From: an uncultured Bacteroidales bacterium
GTDB taxonomy: Bacteria; Bacteroidota; Bacteroidia; Bacteroidales; Paludibacteraceae
NCBI GenBank assembly: GCA_900317345.1
Contig: ONGK01000008.1
Coordinates: forward strand, 53,674 to 117,673
Direction: 5' to 3'
DNA length: 64,000 bases
Below the pieces are notes generated by a model that worked only from the letters and a program-made list of their open reading frames with translations, was not told where the DNA came from and did not search any database. Every line of letters starts with the position of its first letter. The stretch's first letter is position 1. Below, piece by piece: positions 34,500 through 42,398 of this stretch. The position numbers were made by a program, and so were the translations under genes.

Positions 34500-34508
34500 G
34501 AGTTTGCG

Positions 34509-35708
34509 TTATTTTTTTATGTTATAGTTGGTACTATTGTCGATATAGGTGACGTTTCCGCCAACGATTTGAACAGGTTGAGATTGCTGGGCTTCCATTG
34601 CTCGACGCATTTTAATCATCTCTTTCTTCATCTCTACTAACTCGTCCACAACCTCATTTGGTTTGCTCGGCTCAATGTTTTTAGAGAAGGGAAGGGATTT
34701 GATATAGTCCTCCATGAATTTCCAATCGGGCTCGCCGGAGGGGGTTACAGGGAGTTTGATGCGAGACTTCTTCATTGCTTCTAAATCCCATTTTCTTCCA
34801 TAACAAAATCTATATTGCTCTTTCTCAATAAGCGTGCATATAAATATAGCGATATACCTATTGAGATTGAATTTCGGATACAATACATTAACATCATCGG
34901 TAGCCCAAAACTCCTTATCTTGATAGAAAGCATATCCGATTGAACCATTGTATGAAACCGTGATAGTATTAGCCTCGTGTAATTGTGAATCATTACCTAT
35001 ATACGATGATAATCCGTTATTAGAGTCTATAGCACCTATATAAGGGATATTACCATCTATCATATCAGCTTGTGTGAGGCGTTTACCTTTTCTAATGTCA
35101 AAAATGCTCTCGTAAACAAACCATTTCCAATCTTGCGTATTGAGTTTCATATTTTCGTGTTTTTGTGGGGTGGTGTCGTATTTTTGGAGCCAAACTTTTT
35201 GGGCTTTCTTGGGGAGTTGTGGGATGATTTGGTCTTTGACGAAATCTTCCATAAATTTCCAATCGGGGGTGTAGCCTCCGTTATCAAGTTTAATTGCAGG
35301 TAGTTGTATTTTTGTGTTTGCGACAACCTCCTTCTTATACTTACGACCAAAAGAGTAGCGGAATCTCTCCAAATCTAATACGGACACTAAAAAAGCGGCA
35401 TTATAAGGATTAAGATGTTCGTTATATCCTACAATTAAGGTAGTAGAGCCAATAAAATCTACAGGTTGATATAGACTATATCCCACAGAGCCTTGACCAT
35501 CTCCAATAAAGACAATACAATTACCACGAGAGACCAAGTTCTCTACGCGTTTTACATAGCGCATAACGCCATTATCGGACTTTTTAGCTCCAATATATGC
35601 GATTTCATCTCCGTCCTCTAATAATTCAGTAGCATTCGAGCACTTGCATTTCTGAGGAGGAAATAAATCTCCCACTCTAAACCACTGCCAATTACGTCTA
35701 TCTATCAT
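34509..35708 (-). CDS. Restriction-modification specificity (S) subunit
   Basis: A 399-residue DNA-recognition subunit with two target-recognition domains. The first starts NWQWFRVGDLF with YIGAKKSDNGV, the second DWKWFVYESIF with YIGAIDSNNGL; each ends with an IQLPAIK or IKLPVTPSG segment and a PDWKFMEDxxK helix as spacer. The C-terminus has a coiled-coil-like MKKEMIKMRRAMEAQQ and ends with the motif NVTYIDNSTNYNI. Two TRDs imply a bipartite target. It overlaps the methylase gene by 4 bases. Confidence 0.88.
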   Translation of the reverse strand: MIDRRNWQWFRVGDLFPPQKCKCSNATELLEDGDEIAYIGAKKSDNGVMRYVKRVENLVSRGNCIVFIGDGQGSVGYSLYQPVDFIGSTTLIVGYNEHLNPYNAAFLVSVLDLERFRYSFGRKYKKEVVANTKIQLPAIKLDNGGYTPDWKFMEDFVKDQIIPQLPKKAQKVWLQKYDTTPQKHENMKLNTQDWKWFVYESIFDIRKGKRLTQADMIDGNIPYIGAIDSNNGLSSYIGNDSQLHEANTITVSYNGSIGYAFYQDKEFWATDDVNVLYPKFNLNRYIAIFICTLIEKEQYRFCYGRKWDLEAMKKSRIKLPVTPSGEPDWKFMEDYIKSLPFSKNIEPSKPNEVVDELVEMKKEMIKMRRAMEAQQSQPVQIVGGNVTYIDNSTNYNIKK

Positions 35709-37453
35709 AACTCTTGCTCATTTTGAATTAAGAATGCAGCGTAATCCCGCAAGGTATTTATAAAATCACCCTCACATAAGTTACTATAGTCCGTTTCCAT
35801 ATATGCCTCTGCGCACCACTCGTCATCGGCACTTACTCTTTTTGTGATGGATTTGCCAATTTTAGTCTCTCGGTGGTCATAAAGTGAAAGCCATTCTTTT
35901 TCTATCTCATCCCACTTGTTCTTAATATCAACCCTGCCTACACCTTTGCGCTTCTCAAAGCCATCATCCTTAAAATAACCGAAGAAGGTTTCTTTGTCTT
36001 CGCTATGAGGACGCCCCAAATCAAATACCATACAGCAAGCAACCGCGCTTGCTCCCGGGTAGAACATTTCCGCAGGGAAAGAGAAGACAGCATCCAATGT
36101 ATGTTTGTCTAATAGTTGCTCCTTAAAATCGGCTATTATTCCATTGGTAGTAATCGCACAGGACATAGGAAGCAATGTAACTAAACGTCCTTTGCCTACA
36201 GTATCCGCAATGTACTTAACGAAGTAGAGCCCTTTCGATGGGTCAGTAGTAGCTTTGCCATATTTCTTCGCGAAAGATTCAGGGACTTGACTCTTTGATG
36301 CATTATAAGGCGGATTCATCAGTACTATATCTGCCTTTGAATCTTCTATCCATTTCTTTACGTCAAAACAGGAAGCGCAACGGATATTTGAGTTTCCATC
36401 ACCGTGTATGAGCATGTTTGTAGTAGAAAGTCCAAACACGTCCGGATCTTTCTCTATACCATAAATTTGATGCTTTTTAATTTCGGTGCGCTCTTTGTCC
36501 GTTTCACATTGATTAAGCGCCGTTGTCATAGCTTGTACCAAGAAAGTACCTGAACCGCAAGTGGGGTCTAATATGTGTGAGGTTTTACATACTCGTGCTA
36601 CCTTGCTCATGAAATGCGCTATATGGTTCGGAGTAAATGCCTGATTTTTATCCTCGCGCGCTACATATTTATTAAATGTAGTAAAGAAATAACTTAATAT
36701 ATCGTGCCCCTCACTTGTAGCAGCGTTGATATATGGTATGATTTTTTCTTGGATGTAATCAAGTAACTGTACAAAATTATCAGGATTGAGGTTTTCTACA
36801 TCATGATCTTCAAGAACCTTAGTTTGCAGAATAGCTATTTTTGTAGCCTTATCTGAACTATCGTCCTTAATCATTTTTCCAAGTATCTCTTTTATACCGC
36901 CTATTATAGAGCCCGTCGAATTTCCTTTATATGTAAGTCCATTTTTTAGAGCAAGCAAACACGTACCTACAAATTGACTGCGAATTTTCTCCTTTATTCC
37001 ATTATCATGTAGTTTGCGGTTTAGTTCGGCTGTGTTTTCAAGCACGGCAGATTTGTCATTGATATTCTGCGGTTTGAAGTACTCAGCGTATTCTGCTATA
37101 GTTTTGAGTTTTTTATCACTCAGAAGTTCAGCTTCTTTGCCTTTGGCTATTTGCCACACTTGAATTTTGTCGTTCGAGGTATTTGCCAAGATAGCTACAA
37201 TATTGTCGGCAATGTTGTATTCTCGCTCAAGAGCAACGTATGCAAATAGTTGCGCCTTATCTTCTTCCTTAAAGCGTTGCTTCGTCTCAATAAGGACAGC
37301 GGTTTTGCTCTCCTTATCGTAAAAGCGTATATCCAATTTGAAGTGTCCAGAAAGGGGACGCTCCAAAACTTGTGCGTAACTAAATTCTCCGTTTTCGATG
37401 TTGGAAGTGAGGAAGTCAAGTCCAACAGTCCGTATCATTGTAATTCTATCCAT
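35705..37453 (-). CDS. Fused restriction nuclease and N6-adenine DNA methylase
   Basis: A 582-residue protein from the ATG at 37453; the longer frame runs through the preceding lipoprotein gene and reads as Ser/Arg low complexity. N-terminal part (to ~150): LDIRFYDK and LIETKQRF form a PD-(D/E)xK-type site as in HsdR N-terminal domains. Middle and C-terminal parts: HsdM-like helical domain, then motif I DPTCGSGTF and motif IV NPPY. Carrying nuclease and methylase in one chain with a separate S subunit is the BcgI-like (type IIB/IIG) layout; no translocase HsdR is nearby. Confidence 0.87.
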   Translation of the reverse strand: MDRITMIRTVGLDFLTSNIENGEFSYAQVLERPLSGHFKLDIRFYDKESKTAVLIETKQRFKEEDKAQLFAYVALEREYNIADNIVAILANTSNDKIQVWQIAKGKEAELLSDKKLKTIAEYAEYFKPQNINDKSAVLENTAELNRKLHDNGIKEKIRSQFVGTCLLALKNGLTYKGNSTGSIIGGIKEILGKMIKDDSSDKATKIAILQTKVLEDHDVENLNPDNFVQLLDYIQEKIIPYINAATSEGHDILSYFFTTFNKYVAREDKNQAFTPNHIAHFMSKVARVCKTSHILDPTCGSGTFLVQAMTTALNQCETDKERTEIKKHQIYGIEKDPDVFGLSTTNMLIHGDGNSNIRCASCFDVKKWIEDSKADIVLMNPPYNASKSQVPESFAKKYGKATTDPSKGLYFVKYIADTVGKGRLVTLLPMSCAITTNGIIADFKEQLLDKHTLDAVFSFPAEMFYPGASAVACCMVFDLGRPHSEDKETFFGYFKDDGFEKRKGVGRVDIKNKWDEIEKEWLSLYDHRETKIGKSITKRVSADDEWCAEAYMETDYSNLCEGDFINTLRDYAAFLIQNEQEL

Positions 37454-37457
37454 GGTA

Positions 37458-37835
37458 TTATTTATTTTCGGGAATAGAATGGTTCCAGCAGCCGTGGTAG
37501 TCGAGGCAGCGGATGAGTTGGATAGCATCGGGGTAGCCGAGTTCGGCGGCATGGAGGAGCATGATATCGCCCTCCTCGACCGAGACGGTATGCAAGCTAT
37601 CGGGCCAACCGGGTTGCTGCGCAAGACGCGCTGCCGCACCGGTGACATACAGGCCTTTTGGGTCGTCGTCCTTATAGGCGACGGCGGCATAATAGCTGAG
37701 CGAGTCATGATTATGGAAAAGTGCGCAGCTGACCGGCACGGGTTGCGGCTCCGCCGACGTATCAACTTTTTTGTTTCCACACGTGCACGCAGCAAGCGTG
37801 CATGTAATTACAATAAGGAAAAGAGATGCTCTCAT
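37458..37835 (-). CDS. Putative lipoprotein
   Basis: A 125-residue protein with a signal peptide and lipobox (TLAAC, Cys at ~17), so likely anchored in a membrane facing the periplasm or surface. The C-terminal half (GDIMLLHAAELGYPDAIQLIRCLDYHG) looks like a single ankyrin-type repeat. It ends 4 bases before the nuclease-methylase start and may be co-transcribed with it, though a role in restriction is not expected. Confidence 0.72.
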   Translation of the reverse strand: MRASLFLIVITCTLAACTCGNKKVDTSAEPQPVPVSCALFHNHDSLSYYAAVAYKDDDPKGLYVTGAAARLAQQPGWPDSLHTVSVEEGDIMLLHAAELGYPDAIQLIRCLDYHGCWNHSIPENK

Positions 37836-37868
37836 ATGACGCTGATGTATTGTAAATGTGCGTCTATA

Positions 37869-37899
37869 TTGCGCATATCAAAAAAAAATCGTACCTTTG
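37869..37899 (+). promoter_or_regulatory. Orphan promoter, plus strand
   Basis: TTG (37869-37871), 20 bases with an A9 run, TACCTTTG (37892-37899) then CACC. It is a full match to the consensus of this genome, but all genes nearby are on the minus strand. Confidence 0.8.
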
Positions 37900-37905
37900 C
37901 ACCCG

Positions 37906-37990
37906 CAAAGGTTTTTCAAGGGTTAAGGCCTAAGTGAAAAATTGTAAATTTAGTAATTAAACTATGCGTATAAAACGCACGTTTTTTTTT
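37906..37990 (+). ncRNA. Candidate small RNA
   Basis: Downstream of the orphan promoter are about 85 bases that end in TGCGT-ATAAA-ACGCA, CG and a T9 run (37965-37990), a modest terminator-like hairpin. The only open frame begins at the ATG inside that hairpin (37964) and encodes 22 unremarkable residues. The product would therefore be a short non-coding transcript; this is an inference from promoter plus terminator. Confidence 0.5.
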
Positions 37991-38001
37991 AGTCAGGGCA
38001 T

Positions 38002-38030
38002 AAAAAAAACGCAGCCCCGAAGGACTGCGT
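38002..38030 (-). terminator. Terminator of the steroid-reductase operon and ybaK remnant
   Basis: On the minus strand ACGCAG-t-CC, loop TTCG, GG-g-CTGCGT (38009-38030) followed by T7. The UUCG loop is a stable tetraloop. It lies 11 bases after the ancestral ybaK stop. Confidence 0.85.
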
Positions 38031-38040
38031 AATCCAGAAC

Positions 38041-38533
38041 TTATTCGCAGGTATGGAGATACTCGACTGGGTTGCCAACAGCGGCGAGGTATTGGCGGAA
38101 CGCCTGCTGGGAGATAACGACCGTGCCTCTGCAGTCATTGGGGTGGAAAGAGAGGGAGGGTGCATCCTTGAGACGGAAAAGGACTGACCGAACCGGGTTC
38201 AAGCCCCAGATAGCGCATCATCCGTTCGGGCGAAGCAAACGATAGTTTGCCGGGAGCTTTCTTGCCCTGCGAGACGAGAATATCCTTGAGCCAGTGCTCG
38301 ATATCATGGATGGCGAGATCGTCATCGCAAGGGAAACAAATGAGGTAATGCTGGTCCCCTTTATGATTGCGCATGAAGATGTTTTTGCAATGAACAGAGC
38401 CATCGTCATGCCACCACCGCTTGGCCTCCTCAATCGTTTTTCCCTCCGGGTGATTATAAGTAGTGAAAGGGATATGATGGTCCTGTAGATAGCGGAGCAC
38501 ATTCTCCTGGCGATCAGAAATGATTTCAAACAT
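38041..38533 (-). pseudogene. Broken ybaK / prolyl-tRNA editing family gene
   Basis: From the ATG at 38533 the reading is normal for the ProX/YbaK editing fold: MFEIISDRQENVLRYLQDHH, HCKNIFMRNHKG, then LGLEPGSVSPF. After that codon the frame is lost and stops at 38135. The family's C-terminus continues in the +1 frame as LSFHPNDCRGTVVIS and ends at a TAA at 38041-38043. The GLINDTE-like segment normally between them is missing, so a deletion of about a dozen codons with a frame change has occurred. The truncated product is unlikely to work; a sequencing error alone would not explain the missing segment. Confidence 0.8.
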
Positions 38534-38537
38534 ATAA

Positions 38538-39338
38538 TTATTCGTCCAAGTCGGAGGCTTTGCCTTGGTACTGCGGGTTGCGCTTCTCGATGAAAGCTTT
38601 GATACCTTCCTTATAATCTTCTCCGCGATAGACTTTTGTGCGGTAGGCGTTGATACGCTCGAAACTCTCGCTGGACATAGTTGACGCCGCCCGACTGAGG
38701 ATGCGGAACTGGCGTTTGATGGCGGAAACACTCCGTATAGAATTGCGTCTGAGCGGCGCGCAGAACTTCTCTTCCAGCAGCGCGGGCAGGTCTGCTTCCG
38801 GAGCGATATGGTTGACCAGACCGACGTTGAGGGCATCTTCTGCGGTAATAGGATTAGCGGTGAAGAACATCTCCCGTGCTTTGTTGATGCCGAGTTGGTT
38901 GATGAAGTGCATGATACCCGAAGCGTTGTAAGGGATGCCTATTTTCGCGGGTGTGATGGCAAAGGTAGCGGTGTCGGACGCTACAATCATGTCACAACTC
39001 AAACAGAGGTCACATGCGCCTCCCCACACGGTGCCGTTAGCGCACGCAATCACCGGAATAGGGATATCTTGCACTTTGCGAAGCAACTGCTCCATCGGCA
39101 CTTCGTACGCCAATGGGTCGGAGCCATCTATCGGCAGTTCGTGTATATTATGTCCGGCAGACCATACTCCGCGTCGGCACTCGGCCGAGATGATGATACC
39201 CACGCACTCTTCGGCGTAGGCTTTGTCGATGGCTGCAATCAGTTCGCAGCACATCTGCTCGCTCAAACAATTGAGATGCTCCGCATCCTGCATGGTGATG
39301 AAGGCAATGCGGTCATCCATTCTCAAATCAACAATCAT
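38538..39338 (-). CDS. Enoyl-CoA hydratase/isomerase-family protein, methylmalonyl-CoA decarboxylase-like
   Basis: A 266-residue crotonase-fold enzyme. The oxyanion-hole segments are WSAGHNIHELP and NGTVWGGACDLCLSCDM; the latter is closest in form to ScpB-type methylmalonyl-CoA decarboxylases, which make propionyl-CoA. A C-terminal EGIKAFIEKRNPQYQGK is typical of crotonases. It lies 59 bases after the SDR gene with no clear promoter, so it is probably read with the reductase operon, but a role in steroid metabolism is only a guess. Confidence 0.85.
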   Translation of the reverse strand: MIVDLRMDDRIAFITMQDAEHLNCLSEQMCCELIAAIDKAYAEECVGIIISAECRRGVWSAGHNIHELPIDGSDPLAYEVPMEQLLRKVQDIPIPVIACANGTVWGGACDLCLSCDMIVASDTATFAITPAKIGIPYNASGIMHFINQLGINKAREMFFTANPITAEDALNVGLVNHIAPEADLPALLEEKFCAPLRRNSIRSVSAIKRQFRILSRAASTMSSESFERINAYRTKVYRGEDYKEGIKAFIEKRNPQYQGKASDLDE

Positions 39339-39397
39339 TTCTCTATCAAATTTTTAAACAAAGCGTACACACTCCAAGGACAGGAGGGAAGTAAGGG

Positions 39398-40189
39398 TTA
39401 GTGCATGAAGGGCGTGAGCTTCTTCTGAGCGAAGAGGAGAAGCCAATCAGGTGTATGCTTGAGAAGCGGCGTAGAGAGCCAGTTGATGACTCCCGGCGTG
39501 TCGGCTTTCTTACCCTTAAACATCTTTTTGAGGGCGCGTTTGACGAGTTTCTCAGGCGGTATAGAGACCGTGAGTGCTACCGCCAGCTTGCGCAAGTTAG
39601 GCGCGAGTCCGAAGAGACCGGTATCGACCGCTCCGGGTGCCATAACGGTGATATGCACGTTATAGGGCTTGAGTTCATACCAAAGCGACTTGGAGAAGTT
39701 ATAGATGAAGGCCTTGGACGCATTATAGGTCTGAATACCGGGCATCGCCATCCATGCGGACATACTGCTCATATTGAGGATATATCCGTTTCGGCGCTCT
39801 TTCATATCGGCTGCGAAGAGACGTGTGAGTTTGGCAACCGTCATCACATGGAGCTGGAGCATGAGTTCGATACGCCGTATATCGGTGCTGCAGTAGTCAT
39901 TGAAGAAGAAGACGCCTGCGTTATTGATGAGGATATCGACCTGAAGATTGTTCTCTTTACACCACGCGTAGAGGTTCTCCGCAGCATCGTTGAGGCTGAG
40001 GTCAGCGAAATGCGCGATAGTCTTCACGCCGTATTTCTCTGCGAGGTCTGCTGCCACTTCGTCCAGCTCTTTCTGCTGATTGCTGACGAGCAGCAGGTCG
40101 CAATGATAATCACGTGCAAGCTGGGTGGCGTACTGAAGGCCGATACCCGATGAGGCACCGGTTACCAGAGCGAGCATCTTATTTTCCAT
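39398..40189 (-). CDS. Short-chain dehydrogenase, candidate 3-beta-hydroxysteroid dehydrogenase
   Basis: A classical SDR of 263 residues from the ATG at 40189. It has TGASSGIG for NAD(P), NNAG, and the catalytic Ser (MSSMSAW), Tyr and Lys (YNASK). A hydrophobic tail (TPDWLLLFAQKKLTPF) could hold it at the membrane. It overlaps the old-yellow-enzyme gene by 11 bases. Together with that gene and the 5-alpha-reductase homologue it matches the known gut-Bacteroidota set in which the SDR acts on the 3-oxo group of reduced bile acids; the substrate is inferred from context. Confidence 0.85.
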   Translation of the reverse strand: MENKMLALVTGASSGIGLQYATQLARDYHCDLLLVSNQQKELDEVAADLAEKYGVKTIAHFADLSLNDAAENLYAWCKENNLQVDILINNAGVFFFNDYCSTDIRRIELMLQLHVMTVAKLTRLFAADMKERRNGYILNMSSMSAWMAMPGIQTYNASKAFIYNFSKSLWYELKPYNVHITVMAPGAVDTGLFGLAPNLRKLAVALTVSIPPEKLVKRALKKMFKGKKADTPGVINWLSTPLLKHTPDWLLLFAQKKLTPFMH

Positions 40190-41498
40190 GTTTTTGTTCC
40201 TCCACAGACTTCTTCGCATTCGCCTCCAGGTCGGCTATCTCGCGCTGGATACGCGGAGCGATGGGTTCGCCATCCCGCAATACACACTCGTGGCACTTCA
40301 TCTCCTTGCTATACATACGTCCGACGCAGTAGTTAGAGCGTCCGCAACCGGCATGGTAGTGAGGATTATCCTGGATATGCTTGACGAAATCGGGGTCCTT
40401 GATGAGCACATGGGCAATCTGGAAGAGCTCGAAGCCTTCGTCCATGATCTGCTGGCAGTTATCGCCGGACTGCACGCCACCGACGTAGATGAGCGGAATA
40501 TTCGAATCCTTGAATGCCTCCTGGAAAATCTTCGCCTTATCCATGAAATAGAGCTCCTTGAACGGCTGTGTAGGCAGCATGAGTTGGTGCACACCCGGTA
40601 TGTTAAGCGCAGCCTTGAGCCACCAGAAGGACTTCATGTTCATATAGTGGGCGAGGGTCTTATAAGGCATCGCTCCACCGAGGATAGTCATCGGCGAGCG
40701 ACTGACAGTACCGCCGGAGAGGACGATGCCGTGCACATGATGCTTGGCAATCTCCTTAGCCACCTTGATACCTTCTTCTATATCCGAACCATGCCAGCAG
40801 TCATCCCACATATTAGTCTTGACGACGACTGCCATATCGTTACCGGCATGCGCCATAACCTCATCGAGCACCTCATTGAGGAACCGTACGCGATTCTCAA
40901 ACGAACCTCCGTATTGGTCATGCCGATGGTTGGTACGCGGGCTGATGAACTGGGAGATGAGGTATGCGTGTCCGGCATGTATCTCGACACAGTCGAAGCC
41001 ACACTCGCGTGCCCAATCGACAGCTTCGCCGAACTTCTTAACCATATCGTGTATCTCATTGACTTTGAGGCGACGATGGATAGTAGGGCTATAGAGGTTG
41101 AACCATGTGTCGGCGCTGACAGGCATACAGTGGCATGTATAGAAATGCGTCATGTTGCCGCAGTGACCGAGTTGGATAGACGCTTTCGCGCCCTCCGCAT
41201 GGATAGCATCGGTCAGTTTTTTCATATCCGGAATGATATCCGGGCGGACGTATAACTGTCCATCGAAAGAGACGCCACTGAGGTCCACAGCGCAGTACGC
41301 AACAGTGGTCATACCTACTCCGCCGCGTGCGACAGAGACATGATAGTCCTGCAGTTCCTGCGTGGGTTTGTTAGCACGCGCCATGTTTTCGAAAGCGGCG
41401 CTACGTATGATGCGATTCCGCAGCGTGATAGGTCCTAACTGGTAGGGGGTGAAGAGTTTCGGCTTATTCGCCGAAACAGTCGTTTTCTTTGTTGCCAT
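40179..41498 (-). CDS. NADH:flavin oxidoreductase (old yellow enzyme type), candidate 5-beta-reductase
   Basis: A 439-residue FMN TIM-barrel enzyme. Family marks: LFTPYQLGPITLRNRIIRSA at the start, the active-site HAGHAYLISQFISPRTN, DQYGGSFENRVRF, and a C-terminal cluster of four Cys within CGRSNYC...CHEC, reminiscent of the iron-sulfur site of dienoyl-CoA-reductase relatives. It reduces activated C=C bonds; in this gene order the delta4 bond of 3-oxo steroids or bile acids is the likely substrate. Its ATG overlaps the upstream stop as TAATG. Confidence 0.88.
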   Translation of the reverse strand: MATKKTTVSANKPKLFTPYQLGPITLRNRIIRSAAFENMARANKPTQELQDYHVSVARGGVGMTTVAYCAVDLSGVSFDGQLYVRPDIIPDMKKLTDAIHAEGAKASIQLGHCGNMTHFYTCHCMPVSADTWFNLYSPTIHRRLKVNEIHDMVKKFGEAVDWARECGFDCVEIHAGHAYLISQFISPRTNHRHDQYGGSFENRVRFLNEVLDEVMAHAGNDMAVVVKTNMWDDCWHGSDIEEGIKVAKEIAKHHVHGIVLSGGTVSRSPMTILGGAMPYKTLAHYMNMKSFWWLKAALNIPGVHQLMLPTQPFKELYFMDKAKIFQEAFKDSNIPLIYVGGVQSGDNCQQIMDEGFELFQIAHVLIKDPDFVKHIQDNPHYHAGCGRSNYCVGRMYSKEMKCHECVLRDGEPIAPRIQREIADLEANAKKSVEEQKHGK

Positions 41499-42307
41499 TA
41501 GTATATAAACGGTATAATTCTTTTCAGTTTCTTGCGGTCGAATTCATCGGGGAACTCCTCCTCGTATTTCTTATAGATAGCATGGCTGCGGGGAACAAGG
41601 TTGCAGCAGCTGAACCAGAAGAAGAGCAGTCCGGCGAGCGACCATGTGAGTATAGCCCATCCGAGCCACTCGGTTATCTCGCCCAGATAATTGGCACTGG
41701 TGACATATTTGTACATACCTTTCTTAGGCAAGTAATGGTTGGTGTCGCCCGGTTTGCGCAGATGGCGGATAACATGGTCGGAGTGCATATTGATGCACCA
41801 GCCGGCAAAGAAGATGATGGAGCCGACGATGAACTGCGGCGAGGTAATCCATGCCGAGGTGTACAATTGTGGATAATACTGCGGGGCGAGATGGAAGAGC
41901 CAGTAGCCCTGGATATATCCGTTGATGAGGTTCCACGCCACGGAGAGGAGCATGATAATCAGCGGCATCTTGCTATTACCCTTCAGGAGGAAGGGGAAGA
42001 TAAACGAGCGCTGGAAATAATGGAACTCAAAGAAGAGGAAGAAGAGCCAGTACGGCGCATTCTTGGTCACTCCTCCGTAGAGCGGGAAAGACTTGAAATA
42101 GAGATAGAGCATCACGAGGAAAACAGGGCACTCCATGAGCAGCCATCCCACTTTGTTACTGATAGCCGGTCCCCACTTCTCCGTACGCATCTTGCCATAA
42201 CCGGCATCGACGAAATAGAGGGACACGAACACAACCAGACCTACAAGAAACATGACATACAGCAGGTCGTAAAAGAAATCAATCGAATAAATGTTTTCTA
42301 TCGGCAT
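41498..42307 (-). CDS. Steroid 5-alpha-reductase-like membrane protein
   Basis: A 269-residue integral membrane protein with six or seven helices. The C-terminus carries the hallmark of the SRD5A family: NYLGEITEWLGWA followed by a HAIYKKYEEEFPDEFDRKKL-type segment and IIPFIY. That region binds NADPH in the human enzyme. It is first in the operon, followed by the flavin reductase and SDR. The likely reaction is 5-alpha reduction of 3-oxo-delta4 bile acids or steroids; fatty-chain enoyl reduction is the other known role of this superfamily. Confidence 0.9.
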   Translation of the reverse strand: MPIENIYSIDFFYDLLYVMFLVGLVVFVSLYFVDAGYGKMRTEKWGPAISNKVGWLLMECPVFLVMLYLYFKSFPLYGGVTKNAPYWLFFLFFEFHYFQRSFIFPFLLKGNSKMPLIIMLLSVAWNLINGYIQGYWLFHLAPQYYPQLYTSAWITSPQFIVGSIIFFAGWCINMHSDHVIRHLRKPGDTNHYLPKKGMYKYVTSANYLGEITEWLGWAILTWSLAGLLFFWFSCCNLVPRSHAIYKKYEEEFPDEFDRKKLKRIIPFIY

Positions 42308-42361
42308 AATTGTTTGTTATTTAGTTTCAACTCAACGAGTCATCAGGCACAAATTGCTCTG

Positions 42362-42392
42362 CAAAGGTACGAATAAATATTCGTATACACAA
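42362..42392 (-). promoter_or_regulatory. Promoter of the steroid-reductase operon with an internal palindrome
   Basis: On the minus strand TTG (42390-42392), 20 bases, TACCTTTG (42362-42369). Between the boxes lies a perfect inverted repeat TACGAATA-AA-TATTCGTA (42368-42385), which overlaps the -7 box by two bases. An operator there would block RNA polymerase. The predicted transcript start is ~48 bases before the ATG. Confidence 0.8.
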
Positions 42393-42398
42393 AAAATC

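Noticed and set aside
29200-37900. Intact prophage
   Set aside because: No integrase, terminase, portal, capsid or tail gene is present; only small accessory and lysis-like genes.
37398-37937. Plus-strand 179-codon frame spanning the lipoprotein gene
   Set aside because: Antisense to a gene with signal peptide and lipobox, and it runs through the promoter at 37869-37899.
40188-41255. Plus-strand 355-codon frame opposite the old-yellow-enzyme gene
   Set aside because: It is antisense to a gene with clear motifs, with no family features of its own. The same applies to the long antisense frames opposite the GH3-like gene (45772-46803) and the MMPL gene (24958-25848).
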